From assembly GCA_035764935.1 (NCBI GenBank), contig DASTYK010000003.1, forward strand, positions 1 through 33,703: a DNA stretch of 33,703 bases, in the 5' to 3' direction. The notes under the pieces were generated by a model. That model was not told the origin of the DNA and ran no database searches. It saw only the letters and a program-made list of their open reading frames with translations. This document shows positions 7,060 through 16,772 of this stretch, piece by piece (the stretch's first letter is position 1; each line of letters opens with the position of its first letter). The position numbers and the translations under genes were made by a program. The stretch comes from Longimicrobiales bacterium (GTDB lineage: Bacteria; Gemmatimonadota; Gemmatimonadetes; Longimicrobiales; RSA9).

Positions 7060-10000
7060 TTACGGCCGCACGGTGACGGTGAAGCCGATGCTGCGCGCAC
7101 TTGGCATCGCTCCGTACTCGAAGCCCTGTGCGTTGCTCGCGTCGTATGCCGTTTCCGGATCGACGTCGAGGTCTTCGTGCACGCCCCACGTCGCCAGGTT
7201 ACGCCCGATCAGACCGAGCTGGATACCTGACAGGCTGAGGCGGCTCGCCCACTCCTGCGGCACATCGAACGTCAGCGAGAGCTGACGCAGCTTCACGTAG
7301 CTAGCATCGAACGTGTGCGCCTCCGTCGTCGCGTAGTAGCCGCTGCTGTGATACAGCGCCTGCGCACTCGTCACGATGTCGTTCGGGACGGTGTCACCGT
7401 CTTCCGTCACCTTCACACCGTCGAAGATGATGCCATTGATCGTGCCGTCCTCTTCCACACAGGGGGGCAGGTTGGCACCCGCCTGTCCGGGAAGCAGGCA
7501 GCGACCCTCTGCGGTCGGCTCGAGCACGCCGGCGTACATGCCGAACATGTGCGTAACCGAATAGATGTCACCACCCTGGCGGATGTCGACCAGGAAGTTC
7601 AGATCGAAATTCTTGTAGCTGAAGTCGTTGTTCCAGCCGCCCAGCCAGTCGGGGTTGTAGTTGCCGACAACACCCTGGGGGCCGAGCAGCGGACGACCGT
7701 TGCTACCGACGACGATGCGGCCCTGCGAGTCACGGACATACGTGTAACCGAAGATCTGGCCGTAAGGCTCACCTTCACGTGCCCAGATCGAGCCGTACCA
7801 CTCGCCACCGAGCGACAGGCCCTCGACGCCCTCTGCCAGCTCCACGACCGTGTTGTCGTTCTTCGAGAAGCTGAACGAGGAGCGCCACCGGAAGTCCTCG
7901 GTCTGCACGGGGACCACATTCAGCAGCAGCTCGACGCCCTTGTTCTGGGTCGTGCCGGCGTTGACGATCCGCGAGGTGTAGCCCGTAGCGCGCGAGATCG
8001 AGACCGGCATGATCAGGTCGAACGTCTTGGTGTTGTAGTACGTCGCGTCCAGCCCCAGGCGTCCGCCCAGGAAGCCGAGCTCCGCGCCGAACTCCCACGA
8101 CTCCGTCGTCTCCGGCTCCAGCTCCGAGTTCGGAATCTGGTTGGGCTCGGCGAACGTCGGGAACCCGTTGAAGATGTCGCTGGCCGCAAACGCGCCGCGC
8201 AGCTGGTACGGGTCGGTGTCGTTGCCGACGCGCGCCCAGCTCGCGCGCAGCTTGCCGTAGTCCATCCAGTCCTGGTTCATGTTGAACGCATCCGAGAAGA
8301 CGAAGCTTCCCGACACGGACGGATAGAAGTACGAGCGGTTGTCTTCCGGCAGCGTGGAGGACCAGTCGTTACGACCGGTCACCGTCAGGAACGCATAGTT
8401 GTTGTAGCCGACTTCCACCTGCCCGAGCAGGCTGTTCACCCGCTTGCGCGAGGTGTTGTCCGTCGAGATCGGCGCAACCGCCGCGTTCTCGACCGAGAAG
8501 ATCCACGGCGTGATCAGGTCCGTCACCGTGTTTCCGCTCGTTACCCGACGGTAATCGCGACGCGCCGCACCAAGGAACCCGGTGACCGAAACCGGCCCCT
8601 CGAGATCCGGGGCGATGTTCGCGAGCACCTGGCTGTTCACTTCACGGAAGCCGATGTCGGAGTTGACCAGACCACCGGTCGCGCCGATCGGCGAACCGTC
8701 CGAGAGCGTCACGCCGAGCAGGTTCGGTGCATACGAACGCAGCCGATTCTCGTCGTACCAGTCCATGCCGGTCATGCCGCTCAGCGACAGCCAGCTGGTC
8801 AGGTCGTAGTCGACCGTGACATTACCGATGAGTCGGTTACGGTCCTGCGTGCTCCCGTTCGCGAGCTGAAGGTAGTACGGATTCGTGTGGTAGCTGCTGT
8901 TCCAGCTGTACGGGAGACCGTTCTCTGCACGGATGGAATCGAAGTTCGCCTCGAGGTCACGCATGTCGACCTGGCGGCCGAACCAGATCATCTGCGACAG
9001 CGGGTTCGTGCTGCCGTAGCCCATGCCGGGGCGTCCGTTCGCATCCGTCTTCGAGTACTGCACGGACGTCGAAGCCCTGAGCCGATCCGTCACGTCCACG
9101 CCACCGCTCAGACCGAGCGTCAGGCGGTCCATGTCGAAGCCAGGAATCATGCCTTCCTGGTCGAAGCGCGTCGCAGAAAAGCGCAGGTTGTACGTGTCGC
9201 CCGACTTCGCGAACGCGGCGTTCGTCGTGAGCGTCTGACCGCCCTTGAAGAAGTACTCGACGTTGTCAGGATTCGAGACCCACGGCGTCGGCTGACGCAC
9301 ACCGTCCGCTCCGACAGGGCTGTTGAACTGCGGGATCATGAGCCCGGCGTCGAGCGGTGGGCCCCAGCTCTCGTCCACGCCATCGTTGGTGCCGCCACCC
9401 TCACCATCGACGTATGCGAACTGGCCGTTGTAGCCCTGCCCGTATGCGTTCTGGTACTTCGGCAGCATTGTCGGGTCTTCCCACGTGACCTGCTGACTGA
9501 CGGTCACCTGGCCCTGGCCCGCTGCCAGACCCGACTTGGTCGTAATGATGACCGCGCCATTGGCGGCACGCGAGCCGTACAGTGCCGCGGCATTCGGGCC
9601 CTTCAGCACCGTGATCGATGCGACGTTGTTCGGATCGACGTCCGCTGCCGCGTTGCCCCAGTTCAGGTCGTCGGAGAACACGCGCGACGAGCTGTTGTCG
9701 ATCGGCACACCGTCGACGATGAACAGCGGCTGGTTGTTGCCAGTGATCGAGTTCGCGCCGCGGATCACGATACGGGACGAGCCGCCGGGGCTCGCCGCCT
9801 GCGTGATGTTCACACCCGCAACCTGTCCAGCAAGCGCCTGCACGAAGTTCGGCTCGATGGTCGACAGCTCGTCACCACCGATCGTCTCCGTCGCGACACC
9901 GAGCGCAGCCTCCTGCCGCTCGACGCCCAGCGCCGTGACCACGATCCGGTCCAGGCTGACCGCCGTCTCCTCCAGCGCGAAGTCCGCCGAAACCGCCTCA

Positions 10001-10284
10001 CCCGCCACCACCGTCACGGTCTGGCTCGCCTGGCCATACCCGATGATCTGCACCTGCACGGTGTGCTGCCCCGCAGGCACGTTCAGGATCTGATAACGAC
10101 CCCGCGCGTCCGTCAGGGCACCCAGCCCCGTTTCCCCGATGACCACCTGCGCGCCCGGCAGGGGGCGGGTGGTCGACTGCTCGATCACTGAGCCCGTGAC
10201 CGTGCCTGTCCCCTGGGCTTCCAGCGCCACCGGGGCAAACACCGCCAGGAGCGCAAGCGCGATCCCGCAGCGAAGTGTGTTCAT
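7060..10284 (-). CDS. SusC/RagA-family TonB-linked outer-membrane transporter
   Basis: TonB-dependent channel of about 1074 aa. The signal peptide is near residues 1-24 (MNTLRCGIALALLAVFAPVA...EAQG). A carboxypeptidase-regulatory-like Ig domain follows at roughly 27-110 (TGSVIEQSTTRPLPGAQVVI, LNVPAGQHTVQV). The TonB-box/plug start is IVVTALGVERQEAALG, and the SusC-signature plug reads GSSRIVIRGANSITGNNQPL, then NVASITVLKGPNAAALYGSR and GAVIITTKSG. A long beta barrel ends SIGFTVTVRP. The start at 10284 has AGGAG nine bases upstream. It is the first gene of a two-gene operon with susD. Length and domain order are standard for the family. The substrate is unknown. Confidence 0.95.
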   Translation of the reverse strand: MNTLRCGIALALLAVFAPVALEAQGTGTVTGSVIEQSTTRPLPGAQVVIGETGLGALTDARGRYQILNVPAGQHTVQVQIIGYGQASQTVTVVAGEAVSADFALEETAVSLDRIVVTALGVERQEAALGVATETIGGDELSTIEPNFVQALAGQVAGVNITQAASPGGSSRIVIRGANSITGNNQPLFIVDGVPIDNSSSRVFSDDLNWGNAAADVDPNNVASITVLKGPNAAALYGSRAANGAVIITTKSGLAAGQGQVTVSQQVTWEDPTMLPKYQNAYGQGYNGQFAYVDGEGGGTNDGVDESWGPPLDAGLMIPQFNSPVGADGVRQPTPWVSNPDNVEYFFKGGQTLTTNAAFAKSGDTYNLRFSATRFDQEGMIPGFDMDRLTLGLSGGVDVTDRLRASTSVQYSKTDANGRPGMGYGSTNPLSQMIWFGRQVDMRDLEANFDSIRAENGLPYSWNSSYHTNPYYLQLANGSTQDRNRLIGNVTVDYDLTSWLSLSGMTGMDWYDENRLRSYAPNLLGVTLSDGSPIGATGGLVNSDIGFREVNSQVLANIAPDLEGPVSVTGFLGAARRDYRRVTSGNTVTDLITPWIFSVENAAVAPISTDNTSRKRVNSLLGQVEVGYNNYAFLTVTGRNDWSSTLPEDNRSYFYPSVSGSFVFSDAFNMNQDWMDYGKLRASWARVGNDTDPYQLRGAFAASDIFNGFPTFAEPNQIPNSELEPETTESWEFGAELGFLGGRLGLDATYYNTKTFDLIMPVSISRATGYTSRIVNAGTTQNKGVELLLNVVPVQTEDFRWRSSFSFSKNDNTVVELAEGVEGLSLGGEWYGSIWAREGEPYGQIFGYTYVRDSQGRIVVGSNGRPLLGPQGVVGNYNPDWLGGWNNDFSYKNFDLNFLVDIRQGGDIYSVTHMFGMYAGVLEPTAEGRCLLPGQAGANLPPCVEEDGTINGIIFDGVKVTEDGDTVPNDIVTSAQALYHSSGYYATTEAHTFDASYVKLRQLSLTFDVPQEWASRLSLSGIQLGLIGRNLATWGVHEDLDVDPETAYDASNAQGFEYGAMPSARSIGFTVTVRP

Positions 10285-10757
10285 GCCTTGGTTCTCCTGT
10301 GTGGAACGGATAAGAACGACTCCAGCGTGGACCAACAGCGGCGCCGCATTCCGTGCGAACGTCCGTTCGATCCTGACTCTTCGCGATTCCGGCAGGGGGC
10401 ACACGCCCGCCTGCAGGTACGGCGACTTGCCTGGATGAGAGGTGCAACCAGAAGAGATGGAAGCAGATCCTGCTGGCCTGCGACAGACCCGCGACTACTC
10501 GACATCTATCCATTCGCCGCCAGCCCCTTGGCATGCGACGCAGTCACCCAGCTGATCCGGGCGGCGGAATCAGTGCCGCCTGCGGATGCGACACCCACCT
10601 CCTTCCGGGAAGTACGTGGTTTCCAGGGCCGTCTCCAGCCATTACATGCGAAAGGGAACGAACACGGTAGGTTGAGTGTGACACCGGCCTGACGCAAGAC
10701 GTCCCACCAATTTGGCTTACTGATCCCCTCTGGACCCTATTTCGTCCCAGTGAGAGG
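10285..10757. other. Intergenic region between susC and trpE (susC promoter region)
   Basis: 473 bp between the susC start and the trpE stop, both on the minus strand. It must contain the susC promoter. A weak minus-strand candidate is TTGGTC with TATCCG 17 bases later (about 10304-10332), but this lies very close to the ribosome binding site. A short palindrome CGAAC-GTCC-GTTCG at 10356-10369 could be an operator. No terminator for trpE is obvious. Open frames of 60-134 codons on both strands look non-coding. Confidence 0.4.
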
Positions 10758-12296
10758 TCAGTCCTCCGTCCCGCCAGGGTTTCGTGGGTTGCCCGCCCGG
10801 TCCGGTGCCGGCGGGCATCGCCGCAGCGCCTCCACCAGCGCCCCGGCCTTTGCCACCGTTTCCTCGAACTCCCTGTCCGGCAACGAGTCGGCGACGATCC
10901 CGGCGCCTGCCTGGAGCCAGGCGACGTCGTCTTTGGCGATCAGGGTCCGGATCGCGATGGCCGTGTCCATGGTCTGGCCGCCGTAGGCGAAGTAACCGAC
11001 GGCGCCGGCGTATGGGCCGCGCCGGACGGGCTCCAGCTCGTCGATGATCTCCATGGCCCGGATGCGCGGGGCGCCGGATACGGTCCCGGCCGGGAAGCAG
11101 GCGCGCAGGGCGTCGAATGCGTCCAGCCCTGCCCTGAGGTCCCCTTCCACCCTGCTGACCATGTGCAGCACGTGGCTGTAGGTTTCGACCGCCATCAGCT
11201 CCGTGACGTTCACGCTGCCGTACTCGGCCACGCGACCGACATCGTTGCGGCCGAGGTCGACCAGCATGAGGTGCTCGGCGCGCTCCTTGTCGTCCGCCAT
11301 GAGGTCCTCGGCGCGCGCACGGTCCTCATCTGCACTGCCCGCGCGCGGCCGCGTGCCCGCGATGGGGCGGACGACGACGCGGCCGTCCTCGACGCGTGCG
11401 AGGGCCTCGGGCGATGAGCCGAGGATGGTCAGGTCGTCGAGCTCGAGGAAGAACAGGTACGGCGAGGGGTTCAGGGATCGCAGCACGCGGTAGACGTCGA
11501 ACGGCCGGGCGTGCAGCGGCATCTCGAGCTGGCGGCTGAGCACGACCTGGAAGGCGTCGCCGTCCACGATGTACTGCTGGATCCGGCGCACGTGATCTTC
11601 GAACTGCTCACGCGAGTACGCGGACGTGGCGGCAGGCGCTTCACCCTCGCGCGTTTCCAGCGGCGCGAGCGGTGGTGCCTCGGTCAGTCGCTCCAGCAGG
11701 GCATCGATCCGCGCCTCCGCGGCATCATAGCGCGCGAGCAGCTCCTGTTCGCCCCGGGCTCCTGCGGGATCCACGAGCGCGATCACGCTGGCGCGGCCGA
11801 ACAGGTTGTCGATCGCGACCACGAGGTCGGTGAAGAGGAAGAGCGCATCGGGCAGCCCGCGCGTGTCGGGCGGCGCGTCGGGCAGGCGCTCGATGTAGCG
11901 GACGGCGTCATAGCCGAGATAGCCGACCGCGCCACCGATGAAGCGCGGAAAGCCGGGAAGCGGTATCGTTTCGCGCGCGCGTACCAGGTCGGCGAGCTCC
12001 GCGATCGGATCTTCGGGCTGGTGTGGCGTGCTCCATCCTGCCCCGGGAGACCACCGACTGGTGGTCCCGTCGGTGTGCAACCGCCAGGCGGCGTGCGGCT
12101 CCGTGCCCAGGAAGGTGTAGCGAGCCCAGGTCTCGCCGCCCTCGACGGATTCGAGCAGGAAGCCGAATGGCGGGCGCGCGAGCTTGGCGTATGCGCCGAC
12201 GGCGGTATCGGTGTCGAACAGGATTTCGCGACGCACCGGAACGAGCCGGCCGTCGCGGGCATGGCGGAGAAACGCCGCCCGATCAGGAATGAGCAT
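10758..12296 (-). CDS. trpE: Anthranilate synthase component I
   Basis: Catalytic subunit that aminates chorismate to anthranilate, the first step of tryptophan synthesis. From the ATG at 12296 the protein is about 512 aa, normal for TrpE. The N-terminal tryptophan-feedback motif LLESVEGGE is present, followed by RYTFLGTEP. The chorismate-binding half shows VVLSRQLEMPL, SSPEALARV, PIAGTRPRAG, DLGRNDVGRVAEYGSV, FPAGTVSGAPRIRAMEIIDE and QAGAGIVADSLPDREFEET. These features favour TrpE over PabB. ATGs at 12338/12341 would add a short non-conserved leader and overlap the divergent gene; no clear Shine-Dalgarno decides between them. No trpG, trpD or other trp gene is adjacent, so the amidotransferase partner must be elsewhere. 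Confidence 0.93.
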   Translation of the reverse strand: MLIPDRAAFLRHARDGRLVPVRREILFDTDTAVGAYAKLARPPFGFLLESVEGGETWARYTFLGTEPHAAWRLHTDGTTSRWSPGAGWSTPHQPEDPIAELADLVRARETIPLPGFPRFIGGAVGYLGYDAVRYIERLPDAPPDTRGLPDALFLFTDLVVAIDNLFGRASVIALVDPAGARGEQELLARYDAAEARIDALLERLTEAPPLAPLETREGEAPAATSAYSREQFEDHVRRIQQYIVDGDAFQVVLSRQLEMPLHARPFDVYRVLRSLNPSPYLFFLELDDLTILGSSPEALARVEDGRVVVRPIAGTRPRAGSADEDRARAEDLMADDKERAEHLMLVDLGRNDVGRVAEYGSVNVTELMAVETYSHVLHMVSRVEGDLRAGLDAFDALRACFPAGTVSGAPRIRAMEIIDELEPVRRGPYAGAVGYFAYGGQTMDTAIAIRTLIAKDDVAWLQAGAGIVADSLPDREFEETVAKAGALVEALRRCPPAPDRAGNPRNPGGTED

Positions 12297-12327
12297 AGGC
12301 GCGGGAATGTCGAGCAGCCGCAGAGGC

Positions 12328-14289
12328 GTGTCAATCATCATTGCGGTGGATACGGGCGGGACGTTCACCGATGCCGTGGCGCTTTCCGGTGGAATGCTCC
12401 GTGTTGCCAAGGTGCCGTCGACGCCGGAGGACCCGGCGCGCGCCGTCGCCGCCGCGCTCGAAGCTGCCGGCGGCGGCAGCGACGTCGGGCTGCTGGTGCA
12501 CGGCTCGACGGTCGCGACCAATACTTTGCTCGAGCGCAGCGGGGCGCGCGTGCTGCTCATCACGAACCGCGGCTTCGAGGACGTGATCGAGATCGCGCGA
12601 CAGGACCGGCCGCAGCTCTACGCGCTGCACGGCACCCGCCCGCCGCCGCTCGTCGCGCGGGAAGACCGCATCGGCATCGAGGGACGACTCGACGAGCGCG
12701 GACGCGAGCTCGTTCCGCTCGACCGCGACGCCGTCCGGGCGCTGCAGGAACGACTTGCCGCTACGGAATCTGTTGCGGTCTGCCTGCTGCACAGCTACGC
12801 GGACGACGTTCATGAGCGTGCGGTCGCCGCGCTCCTCGAGACCGATGCACCCGTGACGCTCTCGAGCGCACTGCTGCGGGAGTACCGCGAGTACGAGCGC
12901 TGCGCGACGACGGTGGTGAACGCGTACGTCGCACCGCGCATGGGCGGCTACCTCGAGCGGGTAGACGCCATGGCCGGGCGCGTGCGCGTGATGGGCTCCG
13001 GCGGTGGCGCACTGCGCGTCGAGCGCGCGCGGCGCGAGCCGGTGCACACGGTGCTCTCCGGGCCGGCCGGCGGGATTGCCGGCGCACGCGCGATCGCGGC
13101 ACGCGCAGGACTCGAGCGCATCATCACCTTCGACATGGGCGGCACCTCGACCGACGTCGCGCTCTGTCCCGGCGCACCGCTGCACACGCGCGAGCTGCGC
13201 ATCGACGGCGTGCCCATCGCGATCCCGGTGCTCGACATCCATACGGTCGGTGCGGGCGGCGGCTCGATCGCGCACGTCGATGCGGGTGGCGCGCTGCGCG
13301 TGGGGCCGCGCAGCGCGGGCGCAGCGCCAGGACCGATCTGCTACGGTGCGGGCGGCACGGACGTGACCGTGACCGATGCGAACGTGTGGCTCGGGCGACT
13401 GCCTGCAGCGGCATGGGCACACGCGCGGCCGCTTTCGCGCGAGGCGATCGCGGCGCCGCTCGGGCAGCTGGCGGACCAGCTCGGTGGCAGTCCGGACGCG
13501 GCGGCGGAAGGCGTCATCGACGTGGTGAACACGTCGATGGAGGGCGCCCTGCGGGTCATCAGTGTCGAACGTGGCTACGAGCCAACGGATTTCACACTGG
13601 TCGCCTTTGGCGGTGCAGCCGGTCTGCACGCATGCGAGCTGGCACAGCGGCTGGGCGTGCCGCGCGTGCTCGTTCCGCCGGCGCCGGGCGTGCTCTCCGC
13701 GTTCGGAATGCTCGTCGCGCCCGTGCTGAAGCAGGCGGCGCGGACAGTGCTCGCGCGCGGGCGCGCCCACGCCGATTTCCTGCTCGCGGACGCGTTCTCG
13801 GTGCTGGAGGCGGAAGCGCGCGCGGAGCTGGCGGAAGAGGACGTCGCATACGAAACGGTGGTCGTGCGCCACGCCGTGGACGCGCGCTACCGCGGGCAGA
13901 GCTACGAGCTGACCGTCAGCGCGCAGGGCGACTGGGTGGGCCGCTTCCACGAGGCGCACGCCCGCCGCTTCGGCCATTCCCGACCGGGTGCGGAGGTCGA
14001 GGCGGTAACGCTGCGCGTGGAGGCGGAAGCACCAGCACCGCTCGATCCGGCGGCCGCAGTCTTTCCTGCCAGTGGCGCACCACGGCTCCCGACGCCGACG
14101 CGGCTCGTGTTCGGTGGCGCAGCGACGGACGCGCGACTGCTTGCACGGGCCCACGTCGGGGCGGGCCTGGAGGGGCCGGCAGTGATCGTGGAATACAGTG
14201 CGACCACGCTGCTTCCGCCCGGCTGGCGGGTGGAGGACATCGCCGGCGGGGCGCTGCTGCTCGGCCGCAGCGATCCGGCAGTGCCTTGA
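12328..14289 (+). CDS. Hydantoinase/oxoprolinase subunit A-type ATPase (HyuA-like)
   Basis: Member of the ATP-dependent hydantoinase/5-oxoprolinase/acetone carboxylase alpha family, about 653 aa. The N-terminal phosphate-binding motif IIIAVDTGGTFTDAVAL is followed by VHGSTVATNTLLERSGARV. The second ASKHA-fold motif, FDMGGTSTDVALC, is near residue 268, with GAGGGSIAHVD after it. The C-terminal segment VDARYRGQSYELTV is typical of HyuA. The GTG at 12328 puts the conserved core right at the N-terminus; in-frame ATGs at 12307 and 12289 are alternatives. In many genomes HyuA is followed by HyuB; here the next gene is an unrelated membrane protein, so this is either a lone A subunit or its partner is distant. 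It is divergent from trpE with at most 31 bp between starts. Confidence 0.87.
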   Translation: MSIIIAVDTGGTFTDAVALSGGMLRVAKVPSTPEDPARAVAAALEAAGGGSDVGLLVHGSTVATNTLLERSGARVLLITNRGFEDVIEIARQDRPQLYALHGTRPPPLVAREDRIGIEGRLDERGRELVPLDRDAVRALQERLAATESVAVCLLHSYADDVHERAVAALLETDAPVTLSSALLREYREYERCATTVVNAYVAPRMGGYLERVDAMAGRVRVMGSGGGALRVERARREPVHTVLSGPAGGIAGARAIAARAGLERIITFDMGGTSTDVALCPGAPLHTRELRIDGVPIAIPVLDIHTVGAGGGSIAHVDAGGALRVGPRSAGAAPGPICYGAGGTDVTVTDANVWLGRLPAAAWAHARPLSREAIAAPLGQLADQLGGSPDAAAEGVIDVVNTSMEGALRVISVERGYEPTDFTLVAFGGAAGLHACELAQRLGVPRVLVPPAPGVLSAFGMLVAPVLKQAARTVLARGRAHADFLLADAFSVLEAEARAELAEEDVAYETVVVRHAVDARYRGQSYELTVSAQGDWVGRFHEAHARRFGHSRPGAEVEAVTLRVEAEAPAPLDPAAAVFPASGAPRLPTPTRLVFGGAATDARLLARAHVGAGLEGPAVIVEYSATTLLPPGWRVEDIAGGALLLGRSDPAVP

Positions 14290-14326
14290 GCCGGCCGCCG
14301 GCCGGCGTGTAGCTTACGCGGTTTCC

Positions 14327-14352
14327 GGGTCGGCCCCTGCCGACCCGACATT
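14327..14352 (+). terminator. Candidate terminator between the HyuA-like gene and the DUF2723 gene
   Basis: A perfect 8-bp stem, GGGTCGGC (14327-14334) with GCCGACCC (14339-14346), has loop CCCT and is followed by GACATTTTC. It lies 38 bp after the hyuA stop and only 24 bp before the next ATG. It may therefore attenuate rather than fully separate the two genes. Confidence 0.45.
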
Positions 14353-14370
14353 TTCTGGAGAGGGGCCCGG

Positions 14371-16770
14371 ATGGAGCAGGCAGTGATCGAGAAGCCGGCG
14401 GACGGCGCGGCGGCGGAGAACGTGTACCGCGCGCCGTACCTCGCCGCAGCACTGACGACGCTCGGCGTGTTTCTGCTGTATGCGCTGACGCTCAGTCCGA
14501 CCACCTGGTTCTGGGACACGAGCGAGTATATCGCGACGGCGCACATCCTCGGGATCCCGCACCCCCCGGGCAACCCGCTGTTCGTGCTGCTCGCGCGCGC
14601 GTGGGAGCTGCTGCTCGCGCCCTTCGGCCTGACGCCCGCCGTGCGCGTCAACCTGTTCAGTGCGACGATGAGCGCGCTGGCGCACGGGTGCTGGTTCCTG
14701 ATCGTGCACCGCGTGCTGTCCTATATGACGGCGAGCCGCCGCATCCGCCTGGTCGGCGCGATTGCCGCGGTGCTCGTGAGCGCGACGGCATACACGGTGT
14801 GGAACCAGTCCAACGTGAACGAGAAGGTCTACACGGTCTCGCTCTTCACGATCGCGCTGCTCTCGTGGATCACGTTCCGCTGGCGTGACCACGTGGGTGA
14901 GGGCAAGGACGACAACCTGATCATCCTGGCCATCTTCATCCTGGCGCTCTCCGTCGGCAACCATTTGATGGCGTTTCTCGCCGCACCCGCGATGCTCATC
15001 TACCTGCTCATGGTGAATGCGCGTGCGCTGGCGAACTGGCGGCTCTACGTCTTCGGCGTGCTGGCCGTCGTGCTCGGCCTGTCCGTGCACCTGTACCTGC
15101 CGATCCGCGCCGGGCTGGATCCCGTGATCAACGAGGCCGACCCGAGCTGTCCGACGCTCGGCTCCGCCGTGACCAGCGTTCTCACACTGGGCGCGACGGG
15201 GTGCGACAACCTGTCGGCGGCGCTGCAGCGCGAGCAGTACTCCAAGCCGTCGGTCATGAGCGACCCCGTTGCCGCCGGGTTCGGCCGCGATGCGCCGCGC
15301 GGGCCGGACCTGATCGGTGCACAGTTCGCCAACTACCTGCAGTACTTCGACTGGCAGTGGGCGCGCTCGGTCGGGGGGCTCGACAACTGGTTCGGCGGTG
15401 CGCGACCGGTCTTCACGATCCTGTTCATCGCGCTCGGGCTGTACGGTGCTGCCCGCCACTATCGGGCAGACAAACCGAGCTGGGCCTACGTACTCGTGCT
15501 CTTCGCGACACTGTCGTTCGGCCTGACGTTCTACCTGAACTTCCGCTACGGCTACACGTATCCTAGCGACGCGTCGATGGAGATGCGCGAGGTGCGCGAG
15601 CGCGACTATTTCTTCATCGTCGGCTTTTCCGTGTGGGCCCTGTGGGCCGGCATCGGCATCACCGCGCTCTGGCAGCGCCTGGCGGAGCGGTTCCAGGAGA
15701 GCGGTCGCGAGCGCTCCTTCGCGGAGATGGCGGCCGCGCCCGTGCTGCTGCTCGCGCTGATCCCGCTGGTCTTCAACTGGAGCTGGGCCTCGCGGCGCAA
15801 CGACTACACGGCACGTGACTGGGCGTACAACCTGCTCATGAGCGTGGAGCCGTACGGGCTGCTGTTCACGAACGGCGACAACGACACGTTCCCGCTCTGG
15901 TACCTGCAGGAGGTCGAGGGCATCCGTCGCGACGTCACCGTCATGGTGATGAGCTACCTGAACACGCCCTGGTACGTCGAGCAGATCAAGGGGCTGACGA
16001 CCCCGTGCGCGCCGGGCGAGGATCCGCTCGAGGATCCCACGCGCATCATCTGCCAGCGGCCGTTCCAGCCCGAGAACAGCGCGCAGTTCTACGCGAACTG
16101 GGCGGCACCGACCGGTGGCGACACGAGCGGTGTGCGCATCTCGCAGGGGAGACCCGGCACCTTCGTGCCGACGGAATCGATCGTGCCGCTGGAGCTCCAG
16201 CAGATCCACGACGTCGCCAACACGCGCCCGTACCAGCTCCAGGAATCCCTGGTCTACCGCGCCGGCAATATCGAGACGGTGCTGCCGCAGGGCTCCTGGA
16301 TGGTGCCCTCGCGCGTCTTCCTCGCCGCGATGATCACGACCGCGATCGACGACCGGCCGATCTACTTCGCAATGACCACGCAGGCGTACGACGATCTCAG
16401 CCTGCGGCCGTACCTGATCCGGCAGGGCCTTGCGTTCAAGCTGAACAACGGCCCCGTGCAGCCGGATCCCGCGCGCGGCATCTACGAGGTGCCCGACGAC
16501 GGCACCGGCTTCACCAACATGGTGGGCCCGTACCTCGACCTGCCGCGCACCGAGCGGTTGCTCGACGAGGTGTTCGTGCACCGCGGCGGATTCCCCGACG
16601 AGTGGGGCCACTGGGCCGACAGGGCGACGACCGGCATCCCGAACTACTACGGCATCGCCCATTACGGCGCGGCACTGGTCAACTCGCTGCAGGGGGATAC
16701 GACGGCCGCGGACCGCCACCTCGAGCGCGGCGCGGCATACATCGACCTGGCGAACGGCCGGCGTCGCTGA
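14371..16770 (+). CDS. DUF2723 (TMEM260-like) integral membrane protein, probable GT-C glycosyltransferase
   Basis: Polytopic membrane protein of 799 aa. Residues about 26-46 form the first helix, followed directly by the family signature WFWDTSEYIATAHILGIPHP with PGNPLF; the acidic residues resemble the catalytic loop of GT-C glycosyltransferases. Around ten further hydrophobic helices follow up to about residue 480 (for example VGAIAAVLVSATAYTVW, VFGVLAVVLGLSVHLYLPI). A soluble part then begins near LLFTNGDNDTFPLWYLQEVE and ends in a TPR-like helix pair. Eukaryotic TMEM260, from the same family, is a protein O-mannosyltransferase; transfer of a sugar to exported protein is an inference here. 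The start is supported by GGAGAGGGG upstream. The stop is 2 bp before the EamA gene. Confidence 0.85.
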   Translation: MEQAVIEKPADGAAAENVYRAPYLAAALTTLGVFLLYALTLSPTTWFWDTSEYIATAHILGIPHPPGNPLFVLLARAWELLLAPFGLTPAVRVNLFSATMSALAHGCWFLIVHRVLSYMTASRRIRLVGAIAAVLVSATAYTVWNQSNVNEKVYTVSLFTIALLSWITFRWRDHVGEGKDDNLIILAIFILALSVGNHLMAFLAAPAMLIYLLMVNARALANWRLYVFGVLAVVLGLSVHLYLPIRAGLDPVINEADPSCPTLGSAVTSVLTLGATGCDNLSAALQREQYSKPSVMSDPVAAGFGRDAPRGPDLIGAQFANYLQYFDWQWARSVGGLDNWFGGARPVFTILFIALGLYGAARHYRADKPSWAYVLVLFATLSFGLTFYLNFRYGYTYPSDASMEMREVRERDYFFIVGFSVWALWAGIGITALWQRLAERFQESGRERSFAEMAAAPVLLLALIPLVFNWSWASRRNDYTARDWAYNLLMSVEPYGLLFTNGDNDTFPLWYLQEVEGIRRDVTVMVMSYLNTPWYVEQIKGLTTPCAPGEDPLEDPTRIICQRPFQPENSAQFYANWAAPTGGDTSGVRISQGRPGTFVPTESIVPLELQQIHDVANTRPYQLQESLVYRAGNIETVLPQGSWMVPSRVFLAAMITTAIDDRPIYFAMTTQAYDDLSLRPYLIRQGLAFKLNNGPVQPDPARGIYEVPDDGTGFTNMVGPYLDLPRTERLLDEVFVHRGGFPDEWGHWADRATTGIPNYYGIAHYGAALVNSLQGDTTAADRHLERGAAYIDLANGRRR

Positions 16771-16772
16771 GG

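Noticed and set aside
7315-10191. 958-codon plus-strand open frame
   Set aside because: Antisense shadow of susC, Arg/Val/Asp-rich with no recognisable fold; the minus frame carries signal peptide, plug and barrel.
10288-10692. 134-codon plus-strand frame in the susC-trpE gap, and a 63-codon minus frame
   Set aside because: No ribosome binding site, no protein-like pattern, and they overlap the susC leader.
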